DNA from: Nocardioides marmotae
GTDB taxonomy: Bacteria > Actinomycetota > Actinomycetes > Propionibacteriales > Nocardioidaceae
DNA length: 64,000 bases
NCBI RefSeq assembly: GCF_013177455.1
Contig: NZ_CP053660.1
Location: 1,364,001-1,428,000, forward strand
Direction of reading: 5' to 3'
Shown here: positions 48,793-56,840 of the stretch, piece by piece
Layout: each line of letters begins with the position of its first letter
Numbering within the stretch: position 1 is the first letter of the stretch
Notes under the pieces: model-generated
What the model was told of the DNA's origin: nothing
Seen by the model: only the letters and a program-made list of their open reading frames with translations
Database searches by the model: none
Program-made: the position numbers and the translations under genes

Positions 48793-51028
48793 TCCCGCTG
48801 CCGGCGTCCCCGAAGGACGGCGGCAGGTCGCCGGGCCCGGTGCCCCAGGCCGGCCGCTCGGCGTCGGTGGTCGCGACGACGACCGTCCCCGGCCGGGTCG
48901 GGCCCATCCGCAGCCAGGACGAGCCGTGGGAGCGGCCGTCGACGGTGACGCCCGCGACGTGGCGGCCCTCCCCACGGCGGACCAGGCGGGTGGCGGCCAC
49001 GCCGCGCGGGCGGACGACCACCTCGGTGAACAACGGCCGGCCCAGCGCGGTGACGTCGGTGCCCGGCACGAGCGGCTGGAGCCCGAGGGCCGCCCACACG
49101 TACCACGCTGAGAGCCCGCCGAGGTCGTCGTTGCCGGGCAGGCCGGCCGGCCCCGGGCGCCACAGCTCGGCCAGGGCACGCGCGACGACGTCCTGGCTGC
49201 GCGCCGGCTCGCCGAGCCACAGCGGCGCCCATGGCGTCAGCAGGCTCGGCTGGTTGCCGAGCCAGGCGTGCGCGCCGGCGCCGGCGTCGAGCCGGGTGTG
49301 GAAGTCGTCGAGGCGGGCCAGCACCTCCTCGCGCGTCCCGAGCGCGGCGAGCAGCCCGGCCATGTCGTGGGGGACGAACCAGGTGTACTGCGCGGCCGTG
49401 CCCTCCTGGAACCCCGCGCAGCAGGCCGTCGGGTCCCACCCCGGCGGCGGGAAGGACCCGTCGGCCGCGCGGGGCGCCAGCACCCGCCGGGCCGGGTCGA
49501 GCAGGTGGCGCCACCAGGTGCTGCGCGCGCCCAGGTCCGCGGCGTCGCGGTCGCGGCCGACGGCGGCCGCGAGCCGGGAGACCGCGAAGTCGTCCACGGC
49601 GTGCTCCAGGCTCGTCGAGGCATCGCCGGGCACCCACCCGAGGGCGAGGTACGTCGCCAGGTCGGGCCGCGCGGGCGTGGTCACCCGGGCCTGGCGCAGC
49701 AGCCGCCCGACGAGCGCGTGGACGTCGTAGGACCGGGCGCCGAAGGCGTGCGCGGCCGCGACCAGCGGTGCCGCGGAGTCACCGGACATGACCAGGGTGT
49801 CCTGGGCGACCAGCGGCCACCGCGGCAGCCAGCCGCCCTCGCGGGCGGCGGCGAGCAGGCTGGCGACCAGGTCGGAGGCGACGTCGGGCCGCAGCCAGGC
49901 CAGCAGCGGCGTGTGGGTGCGGTAGGCGTCCCAGGCGGTGGCTGCGGTGTAGCGCCGGTGGCCGGAGGCCACGCGGTGCACCCGCCCGTCGAACCCGGGG
50001 TAGCGGCCGTCGGCGTCGCTGACCGTCGTCGGGTGCAGCAGCACGTGGTAGAGCGCGGTCCGCAGGGTCGTGCGCTGCTCGGCGGTGCCCCCGGTGGCGC
50101 GGACCCGGCCGAGCTCGCCCGCCCAGGCGCGCTCGGCCTCGGTCCGCAACCTCGGGACCGACCAGCCCGGCGCGTCGGCCTCGAGGTTGCGCCGGGCGCC
50201 GGCGGCGTCGACGAAGGAGACCGCCACCTGGGCGCGCACGGTCCGGCCCGCCGCGAGGTCGAACCGGAGCGCGACCCCGCCCGCCCGGCGTCGTACCTCG
50301 ACCGCCGGCCGGTCCAGTCGCAGCCGCACGTGGACGTCGTACGTCGTCGGGGTGCCGCAGAACCCGCCGCTGGTCGCCCGCACCACCACCTCGCGGCGGC
50401 TCGGCAGCCGCACGCGGGTCGACCGGGTGCCGGCGAGGCTGCCGTCGGCCTGGACCAGCAGCCAGGGCCGCGCGCCGCGGGGGAACCGGTAGGCCGCCAG
50501 GCCGGAGCGGTCGTCGGCGGCGAGGGAGACCGTGACGCCCCCGGCGAGGCGGGCGCGGTACCACCCGGGGCCGGCGCGCTCGGAGGCCCGGTCCAGCCCC
50601 AGGGTCGCGGTCGCGGTGTCCGCGGGGAGGGCGCCGGTCCACGGGAGGACCGGCACGTCGCCGAAGGCACGGCAGCCGGCGCCGGAGAGGTGCGTGGGGG
50701 AGAAGCCGCGCACGTGGGTGTCGCCGGCGGCGTACCCCGACGCGGTCGCCGACGGCGTGCCGCCGGCGGCGTCGGAGGTGGTGTCGGGGCCGAGCTGGAC
50801 CATGCCGAACGGGCGGGCGGCGGCCGGGGTGGTGCCGCCGCTGGACCAGGGTGGAGCGCCGCCGGTGCCGGTCGTCAGGTCCGGCTGCGTCGGGTCCGGC
50901 TGGGTCGGGTCCGGCTGGGTCGGATCCGGAGCCGCCGCCGGGGCCGGCGGCGCGGTGAGGCCCGCCAGGAGGGTCAGCGTGAGGGCCGCGGCCGGCACCA
51001 GCGCGCCCGTCGTCCGCCGCCACGTCAC
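48779..51028 (-). CDS. Secreted GH92-family alpha-mannosidase
   Basis: 749 aa. Signal peptide (about 1-33, ending in PPAPAAA) with a Thr-Gln-Pro-Asp-Pro repeat in the linker. GH92 signatures are ARPFGMVQLGPDT and SGYAAGDTHVRGFSPTHLSGAGC in the N-terminal beta-sandwich, and ATAWDAYRTHTPLL, GFQEGTAAQYTWFVPHDM and GNDDLGGLSAWYVWAALGLQP in the catalytic barrel. These exo-acting Ca-dependent enzymes remove alpha-1,2/1,3-linked mannose. It starts at GTG 51028 with no strong ribosome-binding site. The open frame continues far upstream, antisense to cimA, but that part is a GC-driven shadow. Confidence 0.9.
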   Translation of the reverse strand: MTWRRTTGALVPAAALTLTLLAGLTAPPAPAAAPDPTQPDPTQPDPTQPDLTTGTGGAPPWSSGGTTPAAARPFGMVQLGPDTTSDAAGGTPSATASGYAAGDTHVRGFSPTHLSGAGCRAFGDVPVLPWTGALPADTATATLGLDRASERAGPGWYRARLAGGVTVSLAADDRSGLAAYRFPRGARPWLLVQADGSLAGTRSTRVRLPSRREVVVRATSGGFCGTPTTYDVHVRLRLDRPAVEVRRRAGGVALRFDLAAGRTVRAQVAVSFVDAAGARRNLEADAPGWSVPRLRTEAERAWAGELGRVRATGGTAEQRTTLRTALYHVLLHPTTVSDADGRYPGFDGRVHRVASGHRRYTAATAWDAYRTHTPLLAWLRPDVASDLVASLLAAAREGGWLPRWPLVAQDTLVMSGDSAAPLVAAAHAFGARSYDVHALVGRLLRQARVTTPARPDLATYLALGWVPGDASTSLEHAVDDFAVSRLAAAVGRDRDAADLGARSTWWRHLLDPARRVLAPRAADGSFPPPGWDPTACCAGFQEGTAAQYTWFVPHDMAGLLAALGTREEVLARLDDFHTRLDAGAGAHAWLGNQPSLLTPWAPLWLGEPARSQDVVARALAELWRPGPAGLPGNDDLGGLSAWYVWAALGLQPLVPGTDVTALGRPLFTEVVVRPRGVAATRLVRRGEGRHVAGVTVDGRSHGSSWLRMGPTRPGTVVVATTDAERPAWGTGPGDLPPSFGDAGSGITAR
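50880..50924 (-). repeat. Three tandem 15-bp units inside the GH92 gene
   Basis: Unit TCCGGCTGGGTCGGG on the plus strand (first copy with one change) at 50880, 50895 and 50910. It encodes the Pro-Asp-Pro-Thr-Gln repeat in the linker after the signal peptide, so unit changes keep the frame. Confidence 0.85.
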
Positions 51029-51109
51029 CGGGGGAGCGTACGCGCGGGCGGCGGCCCGCGGGCTGAGATCGCCGTCCCGCGGATCGGACGTGCGTGGCAC
51101 GATGGACCC

Positions 51110-51139
51110 GTGCAGCACCGCCGGATCATCATTCGCTAG
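51110..51139 (+). CDS. Isoleucine-rich leader peptide of cimA
   Basis: A 9-residue frame from GTG 51110: (f)M-Q-H-R-R-I-I-I-R and TAG. Three consecutive Ile codons (ATC ATC ATT) are the control codons expected for an isoleucine-pathway gene. CACGAT at 51099-51104 is a possible -10, which would make the leader leaderless. It is followed by a 10-bp hairpin and an intrinsic terminator before cimA. Confidence 0.82.
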   Translation: MQHRRIIIR

Positions 51140-51191
51140 CGCGTCGAGCCCCCTCGACGCGCCGACCTCTCGCACCCCGAGAGGTTTTTTT
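51139..51191 (+). terminator. cimA attenuator: hairpin plus intrinsic terminator
   Basis: GCGCGTCGAG (51139-51148) pairs perfectly with CTCGACGCGC (51153-51162) around CCCC. A terminator follows: CCTCTCG (51166-51172) with CGAGAGG (51178-51184) and seven T (51185-51191). The arrangement matches leader-peptide attenuation. Confidence 0.87.
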
Positions 51192-51247
51192 GTGCCCGCA
51201 CACCCGCGACACCCACCAGCCCAGCACCCGGGAGCAGAGACAGACCG

Positions 51248-52840
51248 ATGGACCTCCACGGCTCGTTCCACGTCTACGACACCACCCTGCGCGACGGCGC
51301 CCAGCAGGAGGGCCTCAACCTCTCCGTCGCCGACAAGCTCTCGATCGCCCAGCAGCTCGACGGGCTCGGAGTGGGCTACATCGAGGGCGGCTGGCCGGGG
51401 GCGAACCCGAAGGACACCGAGTTCTTCCGCCGCGCCGCGCAGGAGCTCGACCTCAAGCACGCGCAGCTGGCGGCGTTCGGCGCCACGCGGCGGGCGGGGC
51501 TGAGGGCGGCCGACGACCCGATGGTCGCGGCGCTGCGCGACAGCGGCGCGGGCGTGGTCACCCTGGTCGCGAAGTCCCACGACCGGCATGTCGAGCTCGC
51601 CCTGCGGACCACGCTGGAGGAGAACCTCGCGATGGTCCGCGACACCGTCAGCCACCTGCGGGCCGAGGGCCAGCAGGTCTTCCTCGACGCCGAGCACTTC
51701 TTCGACGGCTACCGCGCGAACCGGGCCTACGCCCTGGAGGTGCTGCGCACGGCGTACGACGCGGGCGCCGAGGTGGTCGCGCTGTGCGACACCAACGGCG
51801 GGATGCTGCCGGGCTGGGTCTCCGACGTGGTGCACGACGTGGTCGAGACGACCGGCGTCCGGGTCGGCATCCACTGCCACAACGACACCGGCTGCGCGGT
51901 GGCCAACACCCTGGCTGCCGTCGAGGCCGGCGCGACCCACGTCCAGGGCTGCATCAACGGCTACGGCGAGCGCACCGGCAACGCCGACCTGGTCACCGTC
52001 GTGGCCAACCTCGAGCTCAAGCTGGACCGACAGGTGCTGCCGGCGGGGCTGCTGCGCGAGGCCACCCGGATCGCGCACGCGGTCGCGGAGGTCACCAACG
52101 TGCCGCCCGCCTCCCGCCAGCCGTACGTCGGCACGTCGGCCTTCGCCCACAAGGCCGGCCTGCACGCGAGCGCGATCAAGGTCGACCCGAACCTCTACCA
52201 GCACATGGACCCGGTGGGCGTCGGCAACGACATGCGGCTGCTGGTCTCCGACATGGCCGGGCGCGCGTCGATCGAGCTCAAGGGCCGCGAGCTGGGCTTC
52301 GACCTCGACGCCGGCACCCCCGAGGGCAAGGACCTGATCACCCGGATCACCGACCGGGTCAAGGTGCTGGAGGCGCGCGGCTACACCTTTGAGGCGGCCG
52401 ACGCCTCCTTCGAGCTGCTGCTGGTCGAGGAGGTCGAGGGGGCCCGGCCGTCGTACTTCGAGGTCGAGTCCTGGCGGGTGATCACCGACTCCAAGCCGGC
52501 CGACGAGGCGCTCTCGGAGGCGACGGTCAAGCTGCGCGCCGCCGGCGTGCGCTACGTCGTCACCGGCGAGGGCAACGGCCCGGTCAACGCCCTGGACCAG
52601 GCGCTGCGCTCGGCGATCGGGCAGGCCTTCCCCGAGGTCGCGAAGTTCGAGCTGATCGACTACAAGGTCCGCATCCTCGACCAGGGCCACGGCACCGACG
52701 CGATCACGCGAGTGCTCATCGAGACCACCGACGGCGTCTCGTCGTGGGTGACGGTCGGCGTCGGCGCCAACGTCATCGAGGCCTCGTGGGGCGCGCTCGT
52801 CGACGGGCTGACCTTCGGCCTGCGGCGCCAGGGCCTGTGA
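51248..52840 (+). CDS. cimA: Citramalate synthase (CimA)
   Basis: 530 aa, HMG-CoA-lyase-like superfamily. Catalytic and metal motifs are YDTTLRDGAQQEGLNLS, CDTNGGMLPGW, GIHCHNDTGCAVANTLAAVEAG and INGYGERTGNADL. The segments AFGATRR, AKSHDRHVELAL and AEHFFDGYRANR separate CimA from LeuA and homocitrate synthase. The C-terminal LeuA dimer domain (about 410-525) should bind Ile as feedback inhibitor. It makes citramalate from pyruvate and acetyl-CoA, a threonine-independent route to 2-ketobutyrate. The Ile-rich leader supports the assignment. It overlaps the next gene by GTGA. Confidence 0.92.
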   Translation: MDLHGSFHVYDTTLRDGAQQEGLNLSVADKLSIAQQLDGLGVGYIEGGWPGANPKDTEFFRRAAQELDLKHAQLAAFGATRRAGLRAADDPMVAALRDSGAGVVTLVAKSHDRHVELALRTTLEENLAMVRDTVSHLRAEGQQVFLDAEHFFDGYRANRAYALEVLRTAYDAGAEVVALCDTNGGMLPGWVSDVVHDVVETTGVRVGIHCHNDTGCAVANTLAAVEAGATHVQGCINGYGERTGNADLVTVVANLELKLDRQVLPAGLLREATRIAHAVAEVTNVPPASRQPYVGTSAFAHKAGLHASAIKVDPNLYQHMDPVGVGNDMRLLVSDMAGRASIELKGRELGFDLDAGTPEGKDLITRITDRVKVLEARGYTFEAADASFELLLVEEVEGARPSYFEVESWRVITDSKPADEALSEATVKLRAAGVRYVVTGEGNGPVNALDQALRSAIGQAFPEVAKFELIDYKVRILDQGHGTDAITRVLIETTDGVSSWVTVGVGANVIEASWGALVDGLTFGLRRQGL

Positions 52841-53505
52841 GCGGCCCGGCGGGCCGCCCGCTGCTCCTCGTCGTCGGCGCCGGGCCCGGGGTCAGCGGGT
52901 CGGTCGCGCGCCGCTTCGCGCGCGAGGGGTACGACGTCGGGCTGCTCGGCCGGGACGAGGAGCAGCTGGTGCGGCTCGCCGGCGAGCTCGAGGCGCTCGG
53001 CGCGACCGTGGGGCGGGCGCTCGTCGACGTCACCGACGTCGCGGCGACGACCGCTGCGATCCAGCGGCTCGCGGCCGGCAGCGGCCGCGTCGACGTGCTG
53101 CACGTCAACCCCAGCGCCTACCGCGCCGCGGACCCGCTGACCCTCACCGTGGCGGGGCTGCTCGAGGACGTCGCGCTCGGCGTCGGGGCTCTGCTGACCA
53201 GCGTCCAGGCGGCCCGCCCGTTCATGGGCGCCGGCGCCCGGGTGACGGTCACCGGCAGCATGGCCGCCGACGAGCCCTCGCCGGCTGCGGCGTCGCTCGG
53301 CGTGCAGAAGGCCGGCGTGCGGAACCTCGTGCACAGCCTCGACCGGACGCTCGCCCCCAACGGCATCCGCGCGGTCTCGGTGACTGTGCGCGGCGCGCTG
53401 GCCCGCGAGGGCGTCTTCACCCCTGACCGGGTCGCCGAGGCGATCTGGGCGGCGGCCCACCAGGACGAGGCCGCGTGGGCGAGCGAGGTGCCCTACCCGG
53501 GCTGA
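52837..53505 (+). CDS. SDR-fold protein lacking the catalytic Tyr
   Basis: 222 aa from GTG 52837. The Rossmann motif is LLLVVGAGPGVSGSVARRFA (GxxxGxG-like). At the position of the usual NNAG it has NPSA, and at the YxxxK motif it has LGVQK. The Lys is kept but the catalytic Tyr is Leu; the Ser is present in TGSMAAD. Many such atypical SDR proteins are non-oxidoreductive or use other residues. It is translationally coupled to cimA. Its last 13 bp overlap the convergent TetR gene. Confidence 0.83.
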   Translation: MSGPAGRPLLLVVGAGPGVSGSVARRFAREGYDVGLLGRDEEQLVRLAGELEALGATVGRALVDVTDVAATTAAIQRLAAGSGRVDVLHVNPSAYRAADPLTLTVAGLLEDVALGVGALLTSVQAARPFMGAGARVTVTGSMAADEPSPAAASLGVQKAGVRNLVHSLDRTLAPNGIRAVSVTVRGALAREGVFTPDRVAEAIWAAAHQDEAAWASEVPYPG

Positions 53506-54131
53506 CCGGGCTGACCCGGCTCGCCCGGCTCGTCCGGCGTCCGGACGACCCGGTGCACCAGGTCGGCCCACCCGTCGACGACGCGGTCGACCGGGAAGCC
53601 GTCCACGATCAGCTGCTGCTCGAGGATCGGCAGCTCCAGCGGGGCCAGCAGGGCGGTGGTCAGCAGCGGCAGGTCGCCCTCCACGCCGAGCTGCTCGAGC
53701 AGGTAGCGCACGTGCATCGCGGTGAAGGACCACACGGCGTACGACCGGGAGCCGGCGCGGCCCGCCGCCCGGATCAGGGCGTGGTGGCGCAGGGTGGACT
53801 CGAGCCGGCTGCGCCCGAAGGCCAGCAGGCGCTCCATCGGCTCCGCGCCTGGCCCGAGCGGCGGGGGACCGGTCATCACGGCACCCTGGAAGGCCGCCTC
53901 GGAGTGGTCCAGCAGCGCGGCCATCAGGCCCTCGCGGGACTCGAACCGGCGGAACACCGTCCCCTTGCCGACCCCGGCCCGCGCCGCGACCGCCTCCATC
54001 GTCACGTGCTCGGGCCCGGACTCCTCGACGAGCGCCTGGGCCGCGACCAGCAGCGCCTCGCGGTTGCGCGCGGCGTCGCGGCGCTCCGGCGGCGGGTCGC
54101 CGACCAGGGGCAGCAGACGGGGTCCGGTCAT
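53493..54131 (-). CDS. TetR-family repressor, divergent from an FMN reductase
   Basis: 212 aa. The DNA-binding head is at about 20-70 with VTMEAVAARAGVGKGTVFRRFESREGL. The ligand domain follows (about 85-200). The C-terminus is a Pro-Gly-Glu/Gln repeat (GEPGQPGQPG) that lies in the overlap with the convergent SDR gene. A near-ideal operator lies between this gene and the divergent flavin reductase gene (54178-54199), so it should repress both itself and that gene. Confidence 0.93.
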   Translation of the reverse strand: MTGPRLLPLVGDPPPERRDAARNREALLVAAQALVEESGPEHVTMEAVAARAGVGKGTVFRRFESREGLMAALLDHSEAAFQGAVMTGPPPLGPGAEPMERLLAFGRSRLESTLRHHALIRAAGRAGSRSYAVWSFTAMHVRYLLEQLGVEGDLPLLTTALLAPLELPILEQQLIVDGFPVDRVVDGWADLVHRVVRTPDEPGEPGQPGQPG

Positions 54132-54177
54132 GATCCCGTCACTCTAGGGACGAACGCCACACGGTGCGCCGGGAATG

Positions 54178-54199
54178 CAAACGGACCAAGGTCCGTTTG
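54178..54199. promoter_or_regulatory. TetR operator between tetR and the FMN reductase gene
   Basis: Perfect 22-bp palindrome: CAAACGGACC, two bases AA, GGTCCGTTTG. It lies in the 105-bp divergent intergenic region between the two gene starts (54131 and 54237). This type of site (AAACGGACC..GGTCCGTTT) is typical of TetR regulators of NAD(P)H-dependent flavin reductases. Confidence 0.9.
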
Positions 54200-54236
54200 A
54201 TCATGTGACCGTTCCGCCCCCGCTCCAGGAGCACCC

Positions 54237-54788
54237 ATGACCCAGACCCGTGTCGCCGTCCTCGTCGGCAGCCTCCGCGCCGACTCCGTGAACCGCAAGA
54301 TCGCCGAGCTGCTCGCCGCCGAGGCCCCCGAGGGTGTCGTCGTCGACATCGTCGACGGGCTCGAGAACCTGCCGTTCTACAACGAGGAGCTCGACGGCGC
54401 CACGCCGCCCGAGGTCGCGACGCACGTGCGCCAGCAGGTCGTTGCGGCCGACCGCGTCCTCGTCGTGACGCCGGAGTACAACGGCACCATGCCGGCCGTG
54501 CTCAACAACGCCATCGACTGGCTCTCCCGCCCCTACGGCGCCGGCGCGCTGGTCGCCAAGCCGTTCGCGGTCATCGGCACCACCCCGACGCCGTACGGCG
54601 GCCGCTGGGCGCACGCCGACACCGCCCGCTCCGCGAACATCGCCGGCGCGGTCGTGCTCGAGGACCTGACCGTCTCCCAGCCGGGCGTCGAGGTCGACGT
54701 GCTCAACGACGACGAGGTGCTCGGCAAGCTCCGCGGCGCGCTCGAGGCGCTCGTCGCCTACGAGGCCGCGCCGTCCTCCGCCGCCTGA
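54237..54788 (+). CDS. NAD(P)H-dependent FMN reductase (flavodoxin-like fold)
   Basis: 183 aa. FMN-phosphate loop is VGSLRADSVNRK, and the TPEYNGTMPAVLNNAIDWLSRP segment is the family signature of the SsuE/ChrR-like flavin reductases. It reduces quinones or flavins with NAD(P)H. The divergent TetR and its operator suggest that the gene is induced by a quinone-like or electrophilic ligand. There is an ordinary RBS (CCAGGAGCA) before the ATG. Confidence 0.93.
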   Translation: MTQTRVAVLVGSLRADSVNRKIAELLAAEAPEGVVVDIVDGLENLPFYNEELDGATPPEVATHVRQQVVAADRVLVVTPEYNGTMPAVLNNAIDWLSRPYGAGALVAKPFAVIGTTPTPYGGRWAHADTARSANIAGAVVLEDLTVSQPGVEVDVLNDDEVLGKLRGALEALVAYEAAPSSAA

Positions 54789-54885
54789 TCCCGGCCGCCT
54801 GATCCCGTCAGCCTGAGCCAGGCCTGGCCGGTCCCGGCCTGGTCGCCCCCGGCCTGGTCGCCCCCGGCGTACTAGCGTCGGGGGC

Positions 54886-56286
54886 ATGGCCGACCTCCAC
54901 GACCTGACCGCCCTCGAGCAGGGCGCGCTCGTGCGGCGTGGGGAGGTCTCGAGCCGCGAGCTCGTGGACCACTACCTCGAACGCGCCGACCGTCTCGACA
55001 CGGTCGGCGCGTTCGTCACGCTCACCCCCGAGCAGGCCCGGTCCCGGGCCGCCGACGCCGCCGACGCCGCCGCGGCGTCGGGCCCGCTCGCCGGCGTCCC
55101 GACCGCGGTCAAGGACCTCAACCTCACCGCTGGCGTCCGGACGACCTTCGGGTCCGCGGCGTACGACGACTTCGTGCCCGAGGAGTCCGACGGCGTCGTG
55201 CTCGCGATGGAGGCCGCCGGGCTGGTGAGCCTGGGCAAGACCAGCACGCCGGAGTTCGGGTCGCCCTGCTACACCGAGCCCGACGGCCGGCCCCCGGCGG
55301 TGACCCCCTGGGACCGCACCCGGATGGCCGGCGGCTCCTCCGGCGGTGCCGCGGCCGCCGTGGCCGCCGGGCTGGTGCCGCTCGCGCAGGGCTCCGACGG
55401 CGGCGGGTCGATCCGCATCCCCGCCTCCTGCTGCGGGCTGGTCGGGCTGAAGCCCTCGCGCGGGCGGATCTCGGGCGCGCCGATGTACGGCGACCCCATC
55501 GGCCTCGCGACCGCCGGCCCGATCGCGCGCACGGTGCGCGACGCGGCGGCGCTGCTCGACGTCCTCGCCGGCCGGCGCCCGGGCGACCCGTCGTGGGCGC
55601 CCGCGCCGGCGGGCACCTTCCTCGCCGCGTGCGACCGGCCGCCGGGGCGGCTGCGGGTGGCCCGGTTCGTCGCGCCGGTGATCGCCGACGTCGAGGTCGA
55701 CCCCGCCTCGGTGCAGGCATGGGAGGACGCCTCGCGGCTGCTGGCGTCGCTGGGCCACGAGGTCGAGGACGTCGAGGTGCCGCTGCCGCGGGAGGCGGTG
55801 CCGGTCTTCGAGACCTGCTGGGCGGTGCTGACCGCGATGTCGACCGCGCCGGAGGGGCGCGAGCACCTGCTCCGCCCGCTGACCCGGTGGCTCAGCGAGC
55901 GCGGGCGCGCGGTGTCGGGGCCCGAGCTCGGGCTGGCGATCGGGGGGATGCGTCGCTTCGCCGCCCAGGCCCTCACCGCGCTCGCGCCCTACGACCTGGT
56001 GCTGACCCCGACCCTCGCCGCCCCGCCGCTGCCGGTCGGGGCGCTGCGCGACGACGCCGACCCGGCCGCCGACTTCGAGGCCCAGAAGCGCTTCACCCCA
56101 TGGACGTCGGCGTGGAACGTCACCGGCATGCCGGCCGTCTCGCTGCCGCTGCACTGGACCGACGACGAGCTGCCGGTCGGGGTGATGCTCGCGGCCCGGC
56201 CGGCCGAGGAGGAGCTCCTGCTGGCGGCCGCCGCCCAGGTCGAGGAAGCCGCGCCGTGGGCGCACCGGCGCCCGCCGGGGTGGTGA
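54886..56286 (+). CDS. Amidase-signature family hydrolase
   Basis: 466 aa. The triad K76 (TAVKDLN), cis-Ser S151 (MAGGSSGG) and nucleophile S175 (DGGGSIRIP) has exactly the GatA spacing (75 and 24). The gene is far from any GatB/GatC and its C-terminal part is different, so it is a stand-alone amidase. The substrate is unknown. The upstream 50 bp hold two tandem 15-bp units (GGCCTGGTCGCCCCC, 54836-54865) and TACTAG, a possible -10. It overlaps the next gene by GTGA. Confidence 0.93.
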   Translation: MADLHDLTALEQGALVRRGEVSSRELVDHYLERADRLDTVGAFVTLTPEQARSRAADAADAAAASGPLAGVPTAVKDLNLTAGVRTTFGSAAYDDFVPEESDGVVLAMEAAGLVSLGKTSTPEFGSPCYTEPDGRPPAVTPWDRTRMAGGSSGGAAAAVAAGLVPLAQGSDGGGSIRIPASCCGLVGLKPSRGRISGAPMYGDPIGLATAGPIARTVRDAAALLDVLAGRRPGDPSWAPAPAGTFLAACDRPPGRLRVARFVAPVIADVEVDPASVQAWEDASRLLASLGHEVEDVEVPLPREAVPVFETCWAVLTAMSTAPEGREHLLRPLTRWLSERGRAVSGPELGLAIGGMRRFAAQALTALAPYDLVLTPTLAAPPLPVGALRDDADPAADFEAQKRFTPWTSAWNVTGMPAVSLPLHWTDDELPVGVMLAARPAEEELLLAAAAQVEEAAPWAHRRPPGW

Positions 56287-56837
56287 GCCCCGTGCTCACG
56301 CTCGCCCACACCGCGCACCTGGACGCCGCCGACCTCGTCGAGGCCCGCGGGCTGATGGACCTCGCCTTCGGCGACTTCGCCGATGCCGACTGGTCGCACG
56401 CGCTCGGCGGCCTGCACGCGCTCGTGCGGGTCGAGGGGGTGCTGGTCGCGCACGGGTCGCTGGTCCAGCGGCGGCTGCTGGTCGGGGCGGGGGAGGGCGC
56501 CCGCTCGCTGCGCTGCGGGTACGTCGAGGCGGTGGCCACCCACCCCGGCCACCGGCGCCGGGGCCACGCGGCCGCGGTGATGACCGCGCTGGAGGCGCTC
56601 GCGCCGGCGTACGACGTCCTCGCGCTGTCGTCCTCCGACGCCGGCACCGCGCTCTACCTCGGCCGCGGCTGGCTGCCGTGGCGCGGGCCGATGTCGGTGC
56701 CGGGCCCGTCGGGGCCGGAGCGGACGCCGGAGGACGACGGGTCGACGTACGTCCTGCCGGGCGCCCTGCCCCTGTCGCCGCCCCTGGACCTGGACGCGCC
56801 GCTCGCCTGCGACTGGCGCGAGGGCGACGTGTGGTGA
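56283..56837 (+). CDS. Aminoglycoside 2'-N-acetyltransferase, AAC(2')-I-like
   Basis: 184 aa GNAT protein. Several blocks are specific to the mycobacterial AAC(2')-I family: SHALGGLHALVR, LRCGYVEAVATHPGHRRRGH, LALSSSDAGTALYLGRGWLPWRGP, RTPEDDGSTYVLPG and the C-terminal CDWREGDVW. They are in the same order as in AAC(2')-Ib/Ic. It would transfer acetyl from acetyl-CoA to the 2'-amine of aminoglycosides, though in Mycobacterium its native role may be cell-wall related. It starts at GTG 56283, or 56280, coupled to the amidase gene. The resistance phenotype is not shown by sequence. Confidence 0.88.
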   Translation: MSPVLTLAHTAHLDAADLVEARGLMDLAFGDFADADWSHALGGLHALVRVEGVLVAHGSLVQRRLLVGAGEGARSLRCGYVEAVATHPGHRRRGHAAAVMTALEALAPAYDVLALSSSDAGTALYLGRGWLPWRGPMSVPGPSGPERTPEDDGSTYVLPGALPLSPPLDLDAPLACDWREGDVW

Positions 56838-56840
56838 GGC

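Noticed and set aside
51029..52690. N-terminal extension of the GH92 gene antisense to cimA
   Set aside because: It would overlap cimA completely and precede a normal signal peptide. The GTG at 51028 gives a complete secreted enzyme.
54886..56286. Second gatA
   Set aside because: The triad is the same, but gatB and gatC neighbours are absent and the sequence differs greatly from the gatA at 9177.
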